Notes: generated by a model from the sequence alone, not told the origin. Counted from the first letter of the stretch, positions 12,037-24,700 are shown. The stretch is 64,000 bases of DNA from Tolypocladium sp. Sup5 PDA-1 (GCA_000750105.3 JPHH03000014.1:186001-250000); one strand, 5' to 3'. Translations and numbers: made by a program.

Positions 12037-13852
12037 ATGATGCTGCTCAAGCCCGTGTCCAGAGGCCCCAGTTGGCGCCAGACTTCTCGTCTACTTCGCT
12101 TGCCGCGGAGATGCTACTCTGTGCGCATACCAGACGAGGCTTATTCGTCTATCAAGAGTGTGGCAGACCTGAGGGCATGGCAACCCGGAACAAGTGTCCC
12201 AGATGTCGAAGTCTGTGGCTGGGTGCGGTCGGTTCGCAAGAGCTCAGGGGTCCGGTTCATCGACATCACCGACGGTTCCTCAATGAGGCCCGTACAGGTC
12301 GTTGTTGACAAGAAACTATCCACCAAGTACGCGAATCTCGCCCCAGCATCTATAGCAATAACACGCGGCTGACCCTGCTCCAGCATCCGACCAGGGGCTG
12401 CGGTTCGTCTCAAGGGGACCTGGTACAACACGAAGCATGGGCCAAAGGCGGACAGCGATGTCTCAACCAGTCACTCATCTGACGAACAAGCTCTGGCAGG
12501 CGGCACTGGGCCAGTTCCTCGGGTCAATGGCGATCGGGTCGGACAGCCAAGCGCCCAGGCAGAAGGAGATGCCGGTTCTGCCCAAACCACGCATGAGCTG
12601 CAGGTCAGCGACGTGGCGGTCTTGGGATCATCTGATCCACAGGTAAGGCTGCCGTAATCCAACCCTCTATTTGCATCTCGCGTTGTTCTAATTCGCCTGT
12701 GCCAAGACATATCCCATCCAGAACAAGTACCAAACACCAGAGAGCCTGCGCGCCATATCTCATCTTCGCCCACGAACACCTCTGAACTCGACACTACTCC
12801 GTTTGCGCTCCGACGCAACGGCTCTCTTGACCCAGTTCTTTTTCCAAGAGAAATTCCAGCAAACCCACCCACCAATTATCACCTCGTCGGATTGCGAGGG
12901 TGCCGGCGAGGCCTTCGCGGTCAAGGCTGGCGGACCTACCGAGTTCTTCAGAGACCCCAAGTATCTGACTGTCTCAACCCAGCTTCACCTCGAGGCCCTG
13001 GCTCAGGCACTCGGCAACGTATGGACTCTTTCGCCTACTTTTCGAGCCGAGCAAAGTGATACCTCCCGGCACTTGAGCGAGTTCTACATGCTCGAGGCGG
13101 AGATGAGCTTTGTTCGGGACATGGACCAGGTAATGGATCTGGTCCAGAGGATGATGAAGTCGCTGGCCCAAGGATTGAAACTACTAAACGCCGCCAACGA
13201 ACTCGAGGAGAACAGGCTAGACTCTCGTGACCCTGCGGAACGTCTGGCCTTTGCGGATCTCGTGGACCGACAAGAGCTTCAGCGACGGTGGAGGGGCCTC
13301 CTCGTCCCAAGCAGATGGCCACGGATCACCTACACTGAAGCCATAGAGAAGATGCAGCCCGTGGCCGCTAAATTCGAGCACAAGCCAGTCTGGGGCGGTG
13401 GCCTCCAGTCTGAGCACGAGAAGTACCTGGCCGAAGAGGTCGGGTACGACAAGGCGAATGACGCTTATGTGCCCATATTCATCACACAGTATCCGCGAGA
13501 GATCAAAGCTTTCTACATGCTTCGGTCAGCCTCGCCTGCGGCTCAGGGAGAGACGGTTGACTGTTTTGATCTCTTGGTACCGAGCCTCGGGGAGCTCGCT
13601 GGCGGATCCATGCGCGAGCACAGACTATCGGAGCTGGAAGACAACATGAGACTGCACGGACTGGAGGTTCCAAAACGCCGAGTGGCAGCAAGTAACGACA
13701 TGACATGGTATCTAGATCTGAGGCGCTGGGGTTGTCCTCCCCACGGTGGATTCGGGCTCGGCTTCGACCGGCTGCTGAGTTACCTGACGGGCGTACCGAA
13801 TGTTCGCGACGTGGTTCCATTCCCTCGGCACTACGAGCGGTGCGACTGCTAG
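12037..13852 (+). CDS. Asparaginyl-tRNA synthetase, probably mitochondrial, 3 exons
   Basis: Class II aminoacyl-tRNA synthetase that charges tRNA-Asn. Exons 12037-12326, 12384-12642 and 12707-13852 give 564 aa. The first intron (57 nt) removes an in-frame TGA and joins STN to IRPGAAVRLKG. The N-terminus (MMLLKPVSRGP...RLLRLPRRCYS) is Arg-rich without acids, like a mitochondrial presequence. The OB-fold anticodon domain follows (CGWVRSVRKSSGVRFIDITDGS). The catalytic domain shows TYPIQNKYQTPESLR, CEGAGEAF, the FRAEQSDTSRHLSEFYMLEAE block (motif 2 region) and motif 3 HGGFGLGFDRLLSYLTG near the C-terminus. Between WYNTKHGPK and the catalytic domain there is a low-complexity insert of roughly 45 residues. 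An ATG one codon later could equally serve as the start. Confidence 0.93.
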
Positions 13853-14981
13853 CCGGTGTTGCACGACATGAGGCAACCCGCGGCATCTCCGTCAGATAGC
13901 CAGATATCGACCCGACGTTTCGGACGGCTAAAATAGTGCGCCCACGCAGTGTTCGCCAACACCTTCTTACCTCGGTCAGTGCATCCAAGACGCGGTCGCA
14001 CATCAGCCCAGCGATGGAAACCTGGATGCCTCACCGATGGCGGATGCTACGTGAGATGCCTTGGTGTGGTGGCACAACATGTGCCCACGCGGGACCTCAC
14101 AGATGCCAAATTTCCAAGACGCGAGGCGGTCACATTTTCCGACCCGTGAGCGAGATTGGGATTTGATGTTTATGTGAGCACACTGCAGCGTCTTCATTCA
14201 CCGGGCGAAAAGACTATCCTTGGGTGGCGGGTGGTTGCCTGACGCGATCTCTCGGCTGCGGGAACATGAGATCTGTGAACTGCCATGGGAGACTGCAGGA
14301 TGAAGAAGAGTTAGGTCTTTCTAGCAAGCATCGTCAAGACAGAAGATGCCCGCCAGCTGCTTCTTTGGATATTGTCATCTGACGCGGGATATGCGTATGA
14401 TAAGTATTACTTATCCCACATCCTTTACCATCTTACAGATTAATATGTATAATAGACGTGTATAGCTCAACTCTACCTACACCGAAGTGCAACTTTGCCT
14501 CTTCGTCGTGGGCGAATGTTCTGCCGAGTGCTCTGAGTGACGTTGGAATCATACGGAAACTGACCACCATGTTGCCAAACGATTACGCTATGAGAAAACG
14601 AGAGTGAATAGAATGATGAGTTGCGAACAGACGCCAGACAGTCGCCGTGTCCAAGTGTCGTCCCAGCGTCAACCACTTCACAAGCCAGGGCTCGACATCA
14701 CCTGACCTGCAGCCATGCTTGCGCACCGTCGCGCAGATCGAGGCACCCAAGGTAAGATTCTCAAGCGTCACAAAAGTACACCTCAAGCGAATCTGCCTAG
14801 CAAGCCAGTCGTGAAGGAGCCGCCAAGGCATGCGAGTTTGGCAGTGCCCAAACGTGGACTAGGTCTCATCTCATCACTCCCGTGAGAGGACGAAATGAGG
14901 AGCAACGACACTATCGACCGTTCTCCGCTCACACCACCATCGCGGGCTTCACTTGGACTCATAGCAAATCAATGAGCCGTC
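13853..14981. other. Intergenic
   Basis: 1.1 kb between the synthetase stop and the first HET-like remnants. It is more AT-rich around 14.3-14.5 kb than the flanks. No gene was recognised. Confidence 0.45.
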
Positions 14982-17102
14982 ATGGGGGCAAATGGGGATG
15001 ATCGTGCGGCTGTCAACCAGCATCAGAATGACCACACTCGGCTCCTTAGCCTGGAACAGGGCACCCTCTGCGCCTTTTGCGATGGCATGTTTCGGTTCGG
15101 GCCAAAGGCCCAGGGCCACCACCCATTTTGGGTGCAGAAACTGGCCGACTTGGTCAGACATGCGGAGTTCTCCGGCTTCTGCGCCATGGCCCATCAGTCT
15201 CTTGAGTCTTCAGCCAGGGCCGTTGCCCAGGACGGACAGGAAGAGGCAATGGGCTGGCACCCTCTGCTGCAGTCAGACCCGGAGCAGGAAGCTGTTGAGC
15301 TGCAATATACCTAGACTCAGGATTTCTTCGAGGGTTCTATCCAGTTGAGGGTTGCCTTTCCACGGATGGGTAGCTTCTGGGCGACGATTGATCTTGTGCC
15401 CAAGCGAGGTCAGCCTCGACCCTATCCAAGCACCTCTGTTTGTTCACCGCTGACAAGTGCTAGATTCGTGGCAGTTGAATTTGAAGCCCTTGGATGCCCC
15501 CGACCAGTCTCAGCCGGTTTGGGACTGTATAAGATGGTGGCTGTCTGATTGTTCAGAGAACCATCCCGACTGCCAACTGCCATGGTCTCCCCCGGACTGG
15601 CGTCCAGCTCGACTCTTAGATCTTGGGACCTCCGAGGACCTAGTCTGCGTCCGTATTGCTCAGCAAGATGAAGTTCCACCAGGCGTACAATACCTCACCT
15701 TGAGCCATCGCTAGGGTGAAGCTATGCCGCTGAAACTTACCGAGGCCAATTTGACCGCATTCTGTCAAATGCCCCGCTTGATCAGCATCCAAAGACGTTT
15801 CTGGAGGCGTGTCACATCGCAAAAAGGCTCAAACACCGGTATATCTGGATTGACTGTCTCTGCATCATCCAAGTCTGCCGTGACGACTGGGCTGTGGAGG
15901 CGGGGAGGATGTCCCAAATCTACGGCAACTCTTGCTATCCGCATTACAGTCGCTGCTTCAGAAGTCTCTTGTACCGGTTGCCTCTCCCCCAACGGACAGA
16001 GAGTCACGAAGGGCTGGCTGCCCGTGCTCGTGAACCGTGAATGGGGCGAGCTATTCTCCGGCGAATACTACGCCTGCGAGTTCCAGCACTGGCGGGAGCG
16101 AATTCGACGAGTCCCCAGTCGACCACCGCGGCTGGACCGCCTAGGAGTGCCTGATTTCACCCCGAGTGTTGCATTTCAGCCCGGACCAGATATTCTTTGA
16201 ATGTGGCGCCGGTGTCGCTTGCGAGCGCCTCCCCTTTGACTCGTTGACTCGGATTCACGGCGAGCTGGGTGGCCCTGGAAAGTCGGTGAAGAGGGTCAAT
16301 GACTGGGCTTTCGGCCTGGGAGAAAAGGCCCCTTCGGACTGGGATATTTTCTAGGAGTGGTCGCAGTGGCGAGGCTGTACTCGCGGACGGGGTTTACGCT
16401 TGAGTGTGACAAGATGGTCGCTCTCACGGGTAGCGCGAATCGATTTGCAACTGTTTCCGAGAGTCCCTGATGAAACTGGACTCGAGGAAGGCGTCGAGAG
16501 AGGAGAGACCTCTAGTAAAGCAAGCCGCGAGAGGAAACAAGACCTGTTCCTTGCTGGTCTTTGGTGACCTCACATCGAGTGGCAGTTGGGCTGGCGAGTT
16601 ACATCACCGGCCCAATGACATCAATGGGGGGGACCAATGAAGCATGCTGGACACGCAGAGCGACACAAGTCTTACGTTGCCTCTTCATGGTCCTGGTGCT
16701 CCGTGTAGCATTGGGTCTCTGCGCGGCATGTCTCAGCCACCAACCGAGGGGGCAGGACAACCACGGGAGCTGGACAGCCACAACGTGCTCGACGTCGCGC
16801 TCGGCAACGAAGTCGGGAAACCCAAGGCCCTGTTCTGCATGCCGCTTTATGTTGACAAAGCATCCATACTGGGCAGCTTAAACGGCCTCATCCTGGAACC
16901 CCGAGGGGGCGATGACGGCAGGGTCTACTTTCTACGTCGTGGAAACTTTTCCTCGCGGACGCTTTCTGGAATGCCTGCAGTGCGTTTGATGAGAAGATGT
17001 CTGGAAACGTGCCCCCGGGGATATCGGTGGGGTGCTACGACGGAGTGTGCCGCCATGTGGGAGGAAAACAGAGGCAGGATTGTGAGCCTGCCGATGGGGT
17101 GA
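14982..17102 (+). pseudogene. Degenerate HET-domain (heterokaryon incompatibility) gene
   Basis: HET proteins trigger cell death when genetically different fungal cells fuse. Pieces of one such protein appear in order but in changing frames. They are an N-terminal cysteine/His part (GTLCAFCDGMFRFG...HHPFW, from about 15060), DCSENHPDCQLP (about 15550), VPPGVQYLTLSHR followed by a TAG at 15713-15715 where the family has Trp-Gly, then a frame change to YIWIDCLCIIQ and RDDWAVEAGRMSQIYGNSC (15840-15935). Next are GWTAQECLISPRVLHF and DQIFFECGAGVACERLP (about 16130-16230), YSRTGFTLECDKMVALTG (about 16380), and a C-terminal part with KALFCMPLYVDKAS and LNGLILEP (about 16830-16900). At least one nonsense codon and several frameshifts break it, so no functional full-length product is expected. 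Confidence 0.85.
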
Positions 17103-17394
17103 CGCAGTACGGCATTGAGCTGCGGTGAATGGCGGTTGCAACACTCATGGTTCATGGTGTCATGCACGACAATCGGAAGAGTTGATGAAGATGGATAATG
17201 TCGCTCAGAACCATGGTCTTGGCCTGCCCTGCTAGTTAGCAAAGCATCAGCTGGCTCTCAGCCGCATCAGGCAGCGACTGTTGAATCGGCCGTTCACCAA
17301 CAACCTTACGCAAATCTCAAAAGGACCCGATATCTTGCCTTTCAAAACCTCCACCAAGCATCAACGCTTGCAACCTTCGCAGGCAAAGCACAGC

Positions 17395-18399
17395 ATGGCA
17401 CCGCACAGCGCCACAGAGGCGCTCTCACCGCGTCAGTCTCGAGTCGTCGGCGCCCTGTTGGGCCTCCACGCCGGCGACTCCATGGGCGCCACGCTCGAGT
17501 TCGAATCGCACGCCGCCATCGCCTCGCGATACCCCAACGGTCTCCGCGAGATCGTCGGCGGCGGGCCCTTTTCCTGGCCGGCGGGCCATGCCACCGACGA
17601 CACGGACATGGCCCGCGCGGTGCTCCTCGCGTACCGGGACGTCAAGCCGGGAGAGGACATAGCCCGTCTGGCCGGAGACAACTTCCTCAAGTGGCTGCAC
17701 GGCGCGTGGCCGGGCCGGACGCCCGGGTCGTTGCCGGTGGACATTGGCTTGGCGACGGTGACGGGGCTGGACCGGTACCGCGAGTCTGGCGACCCGGACC
17801 GGGCAGGCGCGGGCGAGGGCAGCGCAGGCAACGGGAGTCTGATGCGGTGCCTGCCGACGGGGCTCTTCCAGCCAGATGGCGAGAAGCTCATAGAGGAGAG
17901 CGTGCGGATCAGCAGCATCACCCACGACGACAGCAGGTGCACCGTCTCGTGCGCCGCGTACAACGCCATCGTGGCCGAGCTCATCAACGGGACGCCCGCC
18001 GACGACGCCGTGAGGGCAGGCGAAGCCATCGCCGCGCGGCTCGAGAACGGCCGCGACGGCCCCGTCCACGGCGCCATGGCGACGGGCCGACGGGTCCAGG
18101 TCGTCGCCATGGCCCAGCACGGCCCGCCGCCGGAGATGGGGGGCCGGTGCGGCGGCTACGCCCTCGAGACGCTGGCGGTCGCCGTCGCGGCGGTGCTCGA
18201 CGGCCGGGACCTCGAGGACGTGCTGGTGGACGTGGTGCGCATTGGGGGGGACACGGACACGAACGCGGCGGTGGCCGGGGGCCTCCTCGGGGCGCGGGAC
18301 GGGGAGGACGCGATCCCGGGGGCGTGGAGGGAGAGGCTGCAGTTTGGGGACGAGTTTAGGGAGATTGCGCTGGCGTTGACGGCGACGAGGACCAAGTAG
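17395..18399 (+). CDS. ADP-ribosylglycohydrolase (ARH/DraG family)
   Basis: Intronless, 334 aa. The family removes ADP-ribose from protein side chains or related ADP-ribose compounds using two Mg ions. Metal-site motifs are all present: GLHAGDSMGATLEF (about 23-36), TDDTDM (67-72), GNGSLMRCLP, SITHDDSRC and C-terminal IGGDTDTNAAVAGGLLGA (283-300) with both aspartates. Start: ATG at 17395 (context CAGCATGGCACC); upstream the frame stays open but has no ATG. Third codon positions are almost all G or C, clearly more extreme than in the neighbours, and the protein is compact like bacterial DraG-type enzymes. Both facts hint at past transfer from bacteria, though GC-rich intronless fungal genes also exist. 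It lies just after the broken HET gene and 7 kb from a second ADP-ribose hydrolase. Confidence 0.9.
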   Translation: MAPHSATEALSPRQSRVVGALLGLHAGDSMGATLEFESHAAIASRYPNGLREIVGGGPFSWPAGHATDDTDMARAVLLAYRDVKPGEDIARLAGDNFLKWLHGAWPGRTPGSLPVDIGLATVTGLDRYRESGDPDRAGAGEGSAGNGSLMRCLPTGLFQPDGEKLIEESVRISSITHDDSRCTVSCAAYNAIVAELINGTPADDAVRAGEAIAARLENGRDGPVHGAMATGRRVQVVAMAQHGPPPEMGGRCGGYALETLAVAVAAVLDGRDLEDVLVDVVRIGGDTDTNAAVAGGLLGARDGEDAIPGAWRERLQFGDEFREIALALTATRTK

Positions 18400-18998
18400 A
18401 CGATGTATCGCTGGGTCAGGCAATGGCAGTATCGCACGGCTAGGCCAGCTAGCTACTACTCGTACCAGCAACCCAGGGATTAAGTTTTTAAGTTTAAGCC
18501 GCGACACAAGCATGGAACGATTTCTGCATCACAAGCCAAGATTCACGAGCCTTGCTTAGCCTCTGGCCTCGGCAGCGGCTCGGGCATGCAGTCAATGAAT
18601 TTGAAACCAGATCTGCCAATCTGCCCACCGCGATCTTCACCACCGTCCACATCTGTCAACCCTGCCGAGATCAACGAGCCCCGACGAGCTGTCCCTCCCT
18701 GCCCTCCTCGACGATCCACGGCGCCCCTCTTGGTGCCTGTCAGGCAACTCGGCGATAGATCTGCACGCGAACGCAGATCCAACTGCACTCTGCGTTGCAG
18801 CGACGCTCGCAAGTTCGCTCGCTGTGCAGACTCCGGGAGCGGACAACGCAGCCCCTCCCCCTGGCTCTGTTCTGTCGGTGCCGACTTATCCATGGGCGGC
18901 GCGGGCTGTCGCGACCGAGGGCCAAGCCAGCATTCTCGTTAGATAATGATGCGTCCAGACGCGGGCGGGATCAGCACCCGGCAGATTGCGCGCGCACG

Positions 18999-19020
18999 CC
19001 CCCCCCCCCCCCCCCCCCCC
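18999..19020. repeat. Poly-C tract (22 C)
   Basis: Uninterrupted run of 22 C after GCGCGCACG. Such tracts can form G-quadruplex or i-motif structure and are prone to length error in sequencing, so the exact count is uncertain. Confidence 0.9.
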
Positions 19021-21784
19021 TTCCCGTCCTCTTTTGCCTTTGTCGTGGTCCAGATACCGTGCTCTTGTATGTAACTCTGTGGTCATGGATGGTCAACGGC
19101 CTTGCCTGCGATTTGGTGTGCTCCTCGCGCGCTCGAGGTTGTCAAAGTGCCACCGCATGTACTATATATCCCGCTGCGGCGCGGGGGAGCGGGTGCATCG
19201 AATCGGGAGGATGCAAACAGGCTTGTTTTTCTATCTACCGGTCCAGGGTTGGAATGCTGTAATCTACTTATGCCTTCTAGTGTGAGAAGGTTCCGACTTT
19301 ACACTACCTTGCAGTGGTGGCCAACGAGAAGTCTGAGAGGTACTGTATATGCAATACTACGTAACTACTGCGTAGCAGAGGTAGAAGCAGCTCGACGTAG
19401 CTCCAAATAACGGCAAGGAATATGGGAAATGTGCGGCGAGTACGAAGGGATAATTGGCGTCTCCCCCGTCGAGTCTTGACCTTCTTGGCCGCGAGAGCCT
19501 CCACAGACGGGACTTGGGAGGCTCGGCGATGTTCCGAGCAGCGTCCAACGGACCACTCTTGCCTATGGTTCGGAGTACAAAGTACGGACTAGAGGATGAT
19601 GAAGACGATGCCGGCCCCGACAAGATCGCGGGTAGAACCTTGTTTCGTACTTGGTGACACCCGTAGCGTGCTGATGGCCCCGTCGGTGCTGTGTGGGTAG
19701 CCAGTCTCGTTCTGCTGTGAATTGACTCGGCGAACTGCCGATGTCTCTGACAGCTGGTGCCCTTTGTCTCAACCCCCCCGATCCGAGTATGCCCGGCCGG
19801 TGTGGCGTTTTGGAGCAGCACCGTTCAAATTAGACATGCTGCGTCGGTGATTTTTGGCAAAGAGCTTGTCTCACTACGGCTACGTAGATGGCTGGCGGAC
19901 CAAGCAGCCCGTACTCGTAGCAGCCGTCTTCGAGGTACGATATCCGTACATGCATACGAAACCAAGACCAAGACCAAGATACAAGGCACGGCACCCGGCA
20001 CCTTCGCACGCCGTTGAGCCTCGCGTCCTGCAACGGCGTCGTGGGTCCGACGAGCCGCGCGTGTGAGAGGGTGCTCGGCGCAGAACCGTCTGGTCTGGAG
20101 AGGTCCGCGGCAATTGGTTGGACGGACGGAGCGAGCGCAGCACGGCCACGGCTGGGTAGCTGCTTGCCCGCGCAACTGGACGCACGCAGCATCCTGGGGA
20201 CCATCCATGGGTGGCATTGCCCATCGGTCGGAGATGGTAGGCGCGACATGTGCGATGATGAGGTTGCATCCATCTGGTTTCATATCCGCATTGACGGACC
20301 CGCGGTCCAGCGGCCCCCGAGCAGGCATCGCGCGCCCAGCCATGGGACGGACGGGACGGGCGCGTCTCTCTTCTGCCCGTTTGTCTGCTGGCGATGAGAC
20401 GAACAGGATCGACCGCCGGCAAACGCAATGCAGCCGCGGCCTCTCATTCATGCGTCCTCGAGGCCTGTGCTTTGCAGTTCGGCTCCGACAACGTCCACCA
20501 GTTCGTTCCGTGGCCAGCCATGTCTCGCCTCGCGTGAGGCTCCCCCAGCTTTTCGTGCTTTTAAGAGTCACAATAAAGCATATCGTCCGCGCCAATGACG
20601 AGCCTACTCGCACGCACCCACAAGGGGGGGGTTTTGAAAGCTCAGCGGCGCGTTTCTTTGCCTTCCGGGTTCTGGACTCGCCTGTGGCGCCCCTGCGCAT
20701 CAGGGTTCCTCGCGGGGGGCTGCAATAGTCCAGGACGAGGGTGTGTGTGTGTGGGCTGCTGGCTGGCTTCTGCTGCTTCCTGGGCAGAGGCCATTGTCAC
20801 ACGCACCCCACACCCAGGAGCAGCTCGGCCAGATCGACATGGTGATGGTTTTGCCGTTTTGGACAAGCGGAACAGTCGGCAGATGCTGTGTACGTACGCT
20901 CACATCCATATTGGTCGTTGGTACGGACGTACGAAGTACATACCTGCGGATATCCAGAGGCCGTTATGAATACCTGTGGTGCAGCAGGTGCCAAACGTCC
21001 AAGCAAACAGGACCAGCGTTTTGGGCACGGAGAGACTCCGACCGAAGCCTGCACCAAGCATTGGCAAGCCCCGGCCCAAGAGAGAGCAAAGGCCCTCGTC
21101 ACGTTGGCGTGCCTGGCGCGCCTGGCCCAATAGATTTCAGCTGGCTGGGCCAGCGAGCCGCCACGGCACAGGGGAGAGAAGCCTCCTGGGATACTTGGAA
21201 CGTACGAGTAGCGAGGTCGGTAGCTGTCGGCGGTGGCATCGAGGAAACATCACCAACAAAGAAGCGTCAATCAATGACCGTTCCGGAAATAAGCTCACCC
21301 CATCCAACGGATCCAGCCATGACGACCACGAGACTTCCCCCCTTGTCCCCAGCGACCCACAGCCAAGGGCCCCCTGTGGGCCAAGTCGGCTGGGACGGCA
21401 TCTCGACAGCGCCAAGCTTTGCCTTGATTGCATCGTTCCGCCCACCTTATTCCAGTCTCTATCTCGGTCGCCAAAAGCCACCGCCGTGCGTCTCGCCCTC
21501 GGTGCGCCTCCACGACAAGCCATCACGCCCCAAGTCCGCGCACACCAGGCGCGCGAGTTTCCCCCCTCTCCCTGCTCAAGCAGAAGGGCACCACCGCAGG
21601 TCCAGGGCTCGGCTTCTGCTGCATCCACGCCCCTCCCTCCTCTGTGCCATGCGGAATGAGCTTCCGTGCCAAGCCTAGTGGCTTGCAACGCTTAAATTCA
21701 TGCTTAAAAGCCCAAGTCGCAGTGGACCGCTGGGTGGACTTGGCCAGCCGAGTTAGCCGTAGTGCGGGTTTCGCTCAGCTCACG

Positions 21785-21798
21785 CCCCCCCCCCCCCC
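21785..21798. repeat. Poly-C tract (14 C)
   Basis: Second long C run in the same gene-poor region. Same caution about length. Confidence 0.9.
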
Positions 21799-24700
21799 TG
21801 GAAGCAGGTGTGTCTCCCGCAGCTTCGCCTTCGCCCATCGCTCTGCTGTGCTTCCGAGTCTAAAATGGCTCCCGTTGGCATGCAAATGCCCCGTCGCAGC
21901 TGCCTGCGGCGAGACGCCTTGGCAGACGGCCGTAAACACGGCAACAGAGGGACAACAGAGGGACATTGCGAGAGAAACCTCCCCCTGCGCAGACGTCGTG
22001 AGGGAGCCCTAAGCTGGGGAAAGCCAAGCCATCGACTGGCTGGTTCCCGGCGTCGGGGACCCTGGATCGGCGGCTTGGCACAGGAACCACCAAGATGAGC
22101 CAAGGTGCTCCCTCTTGGCGACTCCCAGAGGCTGCTGGGCCACGAGCAAGAGATCTGGCAAGGCCACGCACGAGTGAGGAAGCTGCAAAGTCCGACTGTC
22201 CGGGAAGTGCTCGACGTTCCCGCCCCGTGGACGGGACTCGCAGCGCTGCTGAGACGTTTTGGGGGGTGGCATTGCCCTATTGTCAGCGAGAGCAAAGCCG
22301 ATTATCCGAAGTATGGCCAACGGCAGCGAGCTCAGGATGCACGCCACAACGCTCACTTTTTTGTGGCTTTTCCGTGCCCTGCCTTGCCTGCCTGCCACTC
22401 CAAGGTGCAATCTGGCCCGAAACTGACACAGAAGCTGCCCGAGAGTTTGGTGGGTATTCTGGAGAGCGGGTTTCCCTCGCCACATCAGGACGTCAATGTC
22501 GATAAACCGTGCCGCAGAAAAGAGGATCGCCGACAGGGCGTGTGCGAATGCAACTCTATCGAAAATAAAGGAGCCGTCGGAGCCGGCTCGGCGTGGTGAT
22601 CGGACGTCATCATGGCACCTGGCACGAGGGCCCTTCGTTCTGCGCGTGGGGAATGATTGGCGACAAAGACGGGCCCAGCGCCGATACACCCGAGCGAAAC
22701 AGAGGCCACCTTCTTGCCCACCTTACTCTATCGCTGACAGGCACTCACTCACGCCTGTACGAGTACTGTAGAGCATTCGAGCAGCGACTGCTGCATGCGC
22801 TGCAGGTCACGTCATCCTGCCCCTGTAAGAACTGTGTGGTCCTGTACGGGGTAGCCACCCGGGTGTACGGTTGGCACATTGCTGACACGGGCGTTGTGTT
22901 GAATGCTGCCAGCCCTGCCATTCAGAGTCAGTGTCCGCGGCTGCGCGGCCACGACGTGTTCGACAGCCAAAGTGGTCCGCGGCATCTCAATCCCAGTCTC
23001 GCGGCCTGCCTGCGGGATGAGTACGATCCGCACGTCCACTTGGCCAGGGGGCACGCACTCTACGTCCCGTGCTCCATGGACTGACTTGCTGGTACGGAGT
23101 ACGGACTACTCTGTGCTTTGTGAGCGTGCGCCACAACTCAAAGAGAAGAGCGACAGGTTTCCCACCTCCCTCACACGGTATCTTGCGGCACAAAAGCCAA
23201 TCTGGGGTGCCGGTTTCAGCTTAAAGAAGTGTCTTAGTCTCGGAACCTTTACGGCGATGAAGAAGAAGGTAAGAAGGGATACAATATGAACGGTTCAACG
23301 GCACGGAAGACCTTGGTGATCGGCCCCATCAGCGGGTGATGTCCCGATAAGCACGATTGGGAGGGATGGTGGTTCGCTGCCAAGTGAGGCTCTCGACTCG
23401 AGACCAGGTGCAGTGTTGGACCCTGTTTTCTGCGTAGCCCAACCCCAGGATGTGCGCTAACACCGTCTGGACGGTGTTTGTAGCACACAAATAATCCTCG
23501 CACAGGACGCATGACGTCGAAATAGAGTGCCTTGAGAGAGTGGGCAATCTTGGCGCTGCACGGGCAAGACTACGGATAGAGACGAGCAAGATTGCGATTC
23601 TCGCAACACAGGCAAGCTTTTGGATGAACGGGAGGCGGATTTGCAGCGGGCGAGAATGGCGCAAATGCGGGAGAGACAGCCACTGTCGTGGAAGGATGCC
23701 AGAACCAAGACAAAGCCGTCGAACAGCAGTGGCGGCGATTGGCAATGACCGGCTGTCCGGCACAGCAACGTTGGGGTATATCATTTCCCGAAATGAAATG
23801 ACCCAGGCTTCCGCCGCGTCCGAGGGGGAGCGAAATACATACCAAGCCTACTCGTATGCCCTGATTTGTATCCGTACCTAGGCTGCACCGCTTGGGGGGT
23901 ATTTCGGTGAAGCACCGCCTGAGACGGTGGGACGAAACGGCGCTTGCGTGACAGCGGACGTGCCTATCACCCGCTCGTCCATTTGCCTGAATTGATTGCA
24001 CTGTACTTGTACTTTGAGGTAAAACCCGAGTCTAGCTGGTTGGACGAGCTGCTCCTGTCTCGAGAAGCATTCTAGTTCGTTGCCAGCAACTCTAGGGAAC
24101 TGTGCTGAAGCTGGTGAGGACAGGACCTGCCTCCTCGGGCGCGCTTGTCCTGGAATTCTGCCAAAAGCATTCGTTTACCCGGCGGTATTGATAGCACGGT
24201 GGCCGCTAGCGACGGAGCCAGCCTTCTGCCACCGTGGCAATGACGGCAACGTTGATACAAAACAGAATGGTTCTGCATACGGACGTACTGCACGTTGTGT
24301 AGCAGGACCAGTGGCAGACAGTCTCAGTACAAGCCGCAGCGCTGCAACTGCGAGGCTGGAAACCAACAGCGCCTCGCCCACGTACCCTGGACTCGGCAGC
24401 CACGGCACTTGGTGCTTGGACAAGGCTTCTTTAGCCCCTGTTCGCTCAGAATGATAGGCAAAAGGACAGCTGGAGCACTTGCCCAAAAGTACTAGTACTG
24501 CCTGGCGTCCCAAAAGGCCCTCCTGAAGGCACAGCGACCTGGCGCCCTCCAAGTTTTGGGGGCGGGCTGGACTGGCCGAGGGCTGCGTGTGGACGATTTT
24601 GGCCAGGTGTGGCTACAAGGCCGTGCCGACTTAGCCAGAGGCGTGCCACCATCACTGCGCGGAACAACAGCACCGCGGTGCCGGTTGCCATCAGAACAGA

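Noticed and set aside
19825..21700. Several open frames of 180-310 codons on both strands
   Set aside because: They overlap one another, have random low-complexity composition and no recognisable domain or intron signals; in GC-rich DNA long chance frames are expected.
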